Below, in pieces: positions 59,645-64,000 of a DNA stretch of 64,000 bases. The DNA lies in the NCBI GenBank assembly GCA_016223085.1, contig JACRPS010000006.1, positions 124,001 through 188,000 on the forward strand, read 5' to 3'. Made by a program: the position numbers and the translations under genes. Below the pieces are notes generated by a model that searched no databases, was not told where the DNA came from, and saw nothing but the letters and a program-made list of their open reading frames with translations. Source of the DNA: Chloroflexota bacterium (GTDB taxonomy: Bacteria > Chloroflexota > Anaerolineae > Aggregatilineales > Phototrophicaceae). Numbering within the stretch: the stretch's first letter is position 1; every line of letters starts with the position of its first letter.

Positions 59645-61318
59645 TCACCCCCCTTCGTTGATATGCAGGGCGTATTCGCGTCCCAGCAGGAACAGCCGCC
59701 CATAGGGTTCCCCGCTGTAGGCGAAGGTCAGCGCCAGGTCAAAAGCCGCATTGGCACCGACGGAGTCGGGCAGTTCTCCCGCGATGGGCGGTGACTGCGG
59801 ACCGAGCGGCAGCGGCGCGTAGCCCAGCACCAGCCAGTTTTCCAGCGCCTCCAGCGCGACCGGACTGGCTTGTGGATTGAACACGCGCGCCTCAACGTAG
59901 ACCGCCGTCGCGTCCGTGCTGACTCGCCGCATCTGTACATCCAGCCCTTCAACGGTTGGGGGTTCAGGCGGTAGAGTGAACCCGACGGCGAACACCGTTA
60001 CGTCACTGCCGACACCGACCAGCAGTCGGGCATCGGTCAGGTCTCGCTGCGCCAGGAAGCCGAGGGTCACGGTCAGTACGGTGTTCGGTGGAATGTTCCC
60101 CGGCAGTGCCCCAAATGCGCCCTGTGCCGAAGCCAGGGCATCGGGGTTGAAGCGGCTGCCAGCGGCATCCTCCAGCGTCCAGTTCACGCCGCTGGTTTGC
60201 AGACCCACCGTGTCCGTAACGATTTCCAGATCGACCAGCGCATAAGCCAGGTCAGCGGGCAGCGTTTCCGGGGTCGCTAGCATCGTGCCGACAACCATAA
60301 GACGTACATCATCCAACCCGATGATTGCGCTACTCTCACCCGGCGCGATGATTGCCGCCAGTTCACCCGCGCGCAGACGCTCGACTTCCTGCTCCACCGG
60401 ATAGGCTGCTGTCACGACCCAGCGCGTTTCGGTCAGCGCCCCTTCCGGGTCGGTCTCGCCAATCAGCACCAGCGCCAGCCCCGGTTCGACCTGGGTAAAA
60501 ATCGCTGCGTCCTGTCGCGCCACCTGGCTTGTGTCGCGATAGGTGAAGTCCAGGACAGCCCCGGTGTTCATTTGCAGTGCAAAGCGTGCACCCGGCGCGA
60601 GCGTCGTCAGCAGGTCGCGGTTCTCCGGGCTGAAGGGCAGCCCCAGCACCGGGCGCACCAGCAGACCCGACACCCAGGAAACGACATCGGGATTGGGATC
60701 GAAATGCCAATCGGCGGTCTGCACGGCGCGTTCCTGCACCACGAACACACGCGGGGCGCTGCCGTCTGCCGGGTAGACCTGCAGCAGCACCGGGTAGTAA
60801 TTGCGACGGCGGCTGTCCCCGGCGCGAATAACCGGATCGGACTGCTCCAATGCCAGCGGCGTCGGCGTGGGGCTGATTTCCGGCGTTGGCGTGAGGGTTT
60901 CGGTTGGGGTGGTCAGGGCCGCGAGCGCGTCCGCTTCATCACGGCTTCCTCCAATCAGCGCGAACAGGCCAAAGAGCAAGAGTCCAGCCAGCGGCAGGAG
61001 CAGCAGCGCCAGCGCTTTCGGCGGACCTGAAGGACGAGTGACATCACTGTGTGCCTCCGGTGCATCCAGCGGCTTGCCCTGCCGGGCAGCCGCGCGCACC
61101 CGCTCCGGCACACTCGCCCAGCGCGACCCGACCGGCACCAGCGCCTGTTGGCGGTAGGCATCGATCAACCGGCGCAGTACGTCCAGTTCGGCGGCATCGT
61201 CGGTGCTGGCTCCGGCGGCGCGGACTTCCCGCTGATACACGCGGCGGTAGTAGTCCTGGCGTTCGGTGGGAACGGCATCCCACTGCGCCAGCAGTTTGTC
61301 GCCCTCGCTGCGCGTCAT
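59645..61318 (-). CDS. Membrane-anchored surface protein of the transfer system
   Basis: 557 aa. About 100 cytoplasmic residues (starting MTRSEGDKLLAQWDAVPTER) precede one membrane helix (KALALLLLPLAGLLLFGLFA), then a Thr/Pro linker (PTETLTPTPEISPTPTP) and a long beta-rich outer domain. It overlaps the VirB6-like gene by 4 bp. It is plausibly a VirB8/VirB10-like or adhesin part; no specific family is recognised. Confidence 0.65.
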   Translation of the reverse strand: MTRSEGDKLLAQWDAVPTERQDYYRRVYQREVRAAGASTDDAAELDVLRRLIDAYRQQALVPVGSRWASVPERVRAAARQGKPLDAPEAHSDVTRPSGPPKALALLLLPLAGLLLFGLFALIGGSRDEADALAALTTPTETLTPTPEISPTPTPLALEQSDPVIRAGDSRRRNYYPVLLQVYPADGSAPRVFVVQERAVQTADWHFDPNPDVVSWVSGLLVRPVLGLPFSPENRDLLTTLAPGARFALQMNTGAVLDFTYRDTSQVARQDAAIFTQVEPGLALVLIGETDPEGALTETRWVVTAAYPVEQEVERLRAGELAAIIAPGESSAIIGLDDVRLMVVGTMLATPETLPADLAYALVDLEIVTDTVGLQTSGVNWTLEDAAGSRFNPDALASAQGAFGALPGNIPPNTVLTVTLGFLAQRDLTDARLLVGVGSDVTVFAVGFTLPPEPPTVEGLDVQMRRVSTDATAVYVEARVFNPQASPVALEALENWLVLGYAPLPLGPQSPPIAGELPDSVGANAAFDLALTFAYSGEPYGRLFLLGREYALHINEGG

Positions 61319-63912
61319 ACATCGCCTTCCATTTCCAGTGCGGTCATCACCGCGCCCGGCTGAATCTCAGGGCGAATGGATATCGGCTGAACTCCCGGAA
61401 CGGGTGCTGGCTGGACGCTGCCCGTGACGACTCCACGCGGCAGGGCGCGCGCAGCCGCTTCCAGCGCACGCAGCGCGCCGTTGAGTTCATCGGGCGAGCT
61501 GCCCCGCTGCGCCGGGCTAGACCGCAGCGACTCCCACAGCCCGTCGGGGAGCTGTCCGCCCTGGCGCACCTCGACCACCACCTGCGCCGCCTGTTGTGGG
61601 GTGAGGTTGAGCGCCACCGCCTGCGAGACGAAATGCCCGACGGCGGCGGTGTGGCTGCCGAAGGGATAGGGCTGATTCGGTGGCAGCCCCGCGCTTTGCG
61701 CGACAGTGGATGCGGCCTGCTCAAAGGACAGCGGCGCAGCCCCGTTGGTCTGACGATAGCCGCCCACGGCTGCGCCAATCGCCTGTGCCAGCGACGGCAG
61801 GTCAATCACCTGCTGCCCCGGATCGGCAATCAAGCCCCGTGTCAGCGTCCGCAGTGTGTCCGTACTCAGCGGGGCAGAAGTCGTCCCGACCACCTGCGTT
61901 TTGAGGGCGCGCAGGAACTCGTCTGAGTTGGGGTTCAGGTTGGGCTGTGTGGTCTGCAAGTTACGGATGGCCGCGGCGACCTCCGCCATATCGTCTTCGG
62001 TGTGGGCATCCAGAACGCGGGCAACCTCCGGTGCGGCGACGGGACCGACGGCATTCTGCAATCCAGCATAAGCGGTTGCCCGATCTGGCGCGGCGTAGTA
62101 ATCGCGCACCGCGCGCTCCGTGGCGGGCGGTTCATGGGCAGCCTCACGTCCCAGACGCTCACGCTCGGCGGGCAGCGCGCCGGAGGCGGTGATGACCAGC
62201 CGCAGGTCTTCTGCTGAAAACGCGCGGGTAGTTTCATCAGGCAAGCGCTGCGCTACGGCTGATTGAAAAGCCGGGCTGCTGGCGGGCAGCGCTGGGTTGG
62301 CGGCGCGAACGGCTTTCACCGCTGAAACGATCTCCAGCAGTTCATCTTCGCTGTGCGAGTCCATGATGTGCGCCATCTGCGGCGCAGCCGTGCCAAATGC
62401 CCGCTCCATACGGATTTCGCGCGCCTTTTCCGAACGTGGATGGTAATAGTCGCTGACCGCTTCTGCCGGGTCACTAGCTGCCGCGCGCTGGGCATCGGCG
62501 CGACGGCGTGGAACAACAACGCCGCCAACGATAGGGCCTAATGCCGAACGCGCAATTGCCCCTTCGGTGAACTCACCCGCGAACTGCCCGATGCGGGTTT
62601 CCCGCAGACCCGGCAGCATCGAGGTCATATAGGCGGCGCGCGACAGCGTGGGGTTGTTGCCAAGCGCGATGCCCGCCGCCTGCGTCAGGTTGCTGCCTGT
62701 TGCCAGCGCCATCGCGCCACCGGCGGCCCCCAACGCCGCACCAGTCGCCATTCCGGCTGCGCCTGCGGCGACACCGCCGGGGGACAGCATCGTCCCACCC
62801 GTCACCTGTCCCATCGCCCCGAACAGCCGGTTGATACCGTTCCAGATGGCTTTGAACGCCGCCAGCAGCAGGATGAAGACCAGCACCAGCCCGACCAGCA
62901 CCGTGCCCAGCGTGACGACGGCGTTGCCTGTCACCGCCCCCACCAGCACAAAGCTGATGATGAGCGACAGGAACAGCGACATCAGCACCGACTGGACCAA
63001 CAACTCGATCACCAGGTTCAGCACACTCCACACCAGCACCTCGGTGTGTTTGAAGAAGGCAAACAGAATGGCGATGAAGGCGGAGGCAAACGCCAGCCCC
63101 ATGGCAATCGCCAGCGCCAAGTGGATGATCTGCTCCAGCACCCCGAAAACGGAAATGAAGCCGCCCATGAACAGCCGGGCGATGCCCTGTACAGCGCGCG
63201 CCAGCGATGCTTCACGGGCCTCACGGGACAGATCACCGAAGAACGCCCCACTGGTGGCAAAATCGAAGTAACCGTCTAGCGCAAGATACGACCAGGGCAG
63301 ACGGTCAATCGGGTGCGGCGGGTTGGGCGGCGCAATCACGTCATAGGCATCCGCGCCGAGGTAGCTCATCGCCACATCCAGGCCATCCACGTACTGGTCG
63401 CTGGGCAGAAACGCCCCAAACTGATTGGTCGGCGCGGTGATATCGGCTTCCGCGCCGCTGCCGACCTGATCCAGCGCCGCCAGCGCGCCGCCGCCTTCGC
63501 TGAGCAGGTTCAGCCCTTCCTCGTAGAACGCGCCAGCAATGCCGCGCCGCATCTCCTCGACACCCTGATAGAGCTGCGGGCCGCCCTGAAATAGCAGCAG
63601 CGCCACCAGGAACCAGACCACCGCGCTCTTGAACTCGACCACGCGAATCCGCAGGAACACGCCCATCAGGTAAGTGCCCGCCAGCACCAGCAGCGCAATG
63701 GTGAACACCGGGCCGAGAAACACCTCGGTCTGTGCCCCCAGCGAACTGAGCAGCGGCGTGAAGGCCTGGTTGATCAGCCAATCGGTGATCGCCATCACGA
63801 CATAGCCGGTCAGCAGCACCGCCCGCTGCAAGCCCCACAGCACGGCAGCGATCTCATAGAGAAAGCTGTAGAGCATCTGCATTACCGGGACGACAATCGC
63901 GCCATCGAGCAT
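61315..63912 (-). CDS. VirB6/TrbL-like polytopic channel protein
   Basis: 865 aa with AGGAGAGG upstream. About seven membrane segments in the first 430 residues (for example GYVVMAITDWLINQAFTPLL, VLVWSVLNLVIELLVQSVLM and GTVLVGLVLVFILLLAAFK), then a Gly/Ala segment and a long soluble C-terminal domain with helical repeats. This is the arrangement of VirB6/TrbL inner-membrane pore proteins with an extended tail. ATGA coupling with the next gene. Confidence 0.75.
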   Translation of the reverse strand: MLDGAIVVPVMQMLYSFLYEIAAVLWGLQRAVLLTGYVVMAITDWLINQAFTPLLSSLGAQTEVFLGPVFTIALLVLAGTYLMGVFLRIRVVEFKSAVVWFLVALLLFQGGPQLYQGVEEMRRGIAGAFYEEGLNLLSEGGGALAALDQVGSGAEADITAPTNQFGAFLPSDQYVDGLDVAMSYLGADAYDVIAPPNPPHPIDRLPWSYLALDGYFDFATSGAFFGDLSREAREASLARAVQGIARLFMGGFISVFGVLEQIIHLALAIAMGLAFASAFIAILFAFFKHTEVLVWSVLNLVIELLVQSVLMSLFLSLIISFVLVGAVTGNAVVTLGTVLVGLVLVFILLLAAFKAIWNGINRLFGAMGQVTGGTMLSPGGVAAGAAGMATGAALGAAGGAMALATGSNLTQAAGIALGNNPTLSRAAYMTSMLPGLRETRIGQFAGEFTEGAIARSALGPIVGGVVVPRRRADAQRAAASDPAEAVSDYYHPRSEKAREIRMERAFGTAAPQMAHIMDSHSEDELLEIVSAVKAVRAANPALPASSPAFQSAVAQRLPDETTRAFSAEDLRLVITASGALPAERERLGREAAHEPPATERAVRDYYAAPDRATAYAGLQNAVGPVAAPEVARVLDAHTEDDMAEVAAAIRNLQTTQPNLNPNSDEFLRALKTQVVGTTSAPLSTDTLRTLTRGLIADPGQQVIDLPSLAQAIGAAVGGYRQTNGAAPLSFEQAASTVAQSAGLPPNQPYPFGSHTAAVGHFVSQAVALNLTPQQAAQVVVEVRQGGQLPDGLWESLRSSPAQRGSSPDELNGALRALEAAARALPRGVVTGSVQPAPVPGVQPISIRPEIQPGAVMTALEMEGDV

Positions 63913-63927
63913 GTGAGCCTCTCCTGC

Positions 63928-64000
63928 CTACTGACCGCACCAGGTACACCAGGGCGGGTACTGCGGGGTCCGTGAAGGGGTTGGGGTGGGAGCCAGCCCG
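63928..64000 (-). CDS. C-terminal end of the next transfer-operon gene, truncated by the window
   Basis: On the minus strand the frame reads LAPTPTPSRTPQYPPWCTWC, then GQ and a TAG at 63928-63930. The PT-rich tail resembles that of the surface protein at 59645. The Shine-Dalgarno of the VirB6-like gene begins just after its stop. Too short for identification. Confidence 0.45.
   Translation of the reverse strand, partial: GLAPTPTPSRTPQYPPWCTWCGQ

Larger units (their letters stand above)
3755..64000. mobile_element. Integrative and conjugative element, left end plus about 60 kb; right end outside the window
   Basis: The element is supported by an integrase at the 3' end of a tRNA, mobilisation genes (ssb, RHH proteins, relaxase-like, coupling ATPase), a PRTRC cassette, a defence island, and a mating-pair-formation block (VirB4, VirB3/PrgI-like, pilin-like, VirB6-like). 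I found no second copy of the tRNA 3' sequence in the window, so the right boundary is presumably beyond 64000. The exact left boundary depends on the length of the attachment core inside the tRNA. Confidence 0.75.

Noticed and set aside
61051-61926. 291-aa plus-strand open frame over the VirB6-like gene
   Set aside because: Arg/Pro-rich shadow of the 61315-63912 and 59645-61318 genes, with no ribosome site or domain.
3683-64000. Right attachment site of the ICE inside the window
   Set aside because: No second copy of the tRNA-Lys T-arm and acceptor sequence was found by reading; the transfer operon continues past the edge.

Overview
The window looks like a Gram-positive-type or Chloroflexota-like bacterial chromosome carrying the left (integrase-proximal) 60 kb of a large integrative and conjugative element (ICE). 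The taxonomic hint is inference only. It rests on the high GC content, a MalT-type LuxR regulator, a DUF4058 protein, a drrA-like ABC operon and a VirB4/VirD4 system of the kind seen in Chloroflexota; no rRNA or core ribosomal gene is present to settle it.

Bases 1-3682 are chromosomal flank: the end of a probable sugar-epimerase-like gene, a degenerate M24/creatinase-type peptidase, and a dead IS3-family copy bounded by 81-bp inverted repeats. A tRNA-Lys(TTT) gene (3683-3754) follows. A large serine recombinase abuts it, and its last codons are read from the antisense strand of the tRNA, so the tRNA 3' part is the likely attachment site. The recombinase sits in a three-gene operon facing an XRE regulator; several AATCTA half-sites lie in and around the divergent promoters. 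The right end of the ICE is not visible.

Bases 6.4-22.9 kb hold accessory and mobilisation genes: a LuxR/MalT regulator, SSB, a hairpin-rich non-coding stretch that is a candidate oriT, two ribbon-helix-helix proteins, a small HUH-relaxase-like protein, a VirD4/TraG coupling ATPase and an HU protein. Next come a HEPN fragment, a row of decayed plasmid genes, a TetR/ABC exporter/SDR cassette with matching operators, a truncated AraC and HU fragment, an Lrp regulator with an EamA exporter, and a repeated structured DNA/RNA element.

Bases 23-43.5 kb form a long plus-strand operon-like array of replication and maintenance genes: DUF488-like protein, RNase HI-SLOG fusion, PD-(D/E)XK-like nuclease, a methyltransferase-helicase fusion, a RepB/AEP-type primase, and a PRTRC cassette (protein C, protein B and ThiF/E1-like protein recognisable). 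The cassette is interrupted by a complete 5,879-bp Tn7-like transposon (32739-38617) encoding TnsA-TnsB fusion, TnsC and a long TniQ/TnsD. It has TGT...ACA ends, seven TnsB-site-like repeats and a perfect TTGAC target duplication. Joining the flanks across the duplication restores one reading frame, and the insertion merely swaps five N-terminal residues of the struck gene.

Bases 43.5-53 kb are a defence island: DUF4058 protein, type I restriction-modification hsdM-hsdS and hsdR, with an antisense two-gene cassette of unknown function lodged between hsdS and hsdR. Bases 53-64 kb, all on the minus strand, are the transfer module: topoisomerase IA, repeat-module proteins, VirB4, a PrgI/VirB3-like protein, a pilin-like protein, a lipo/TM surface protein and a VirB6-like channel protein, continuing past the window.
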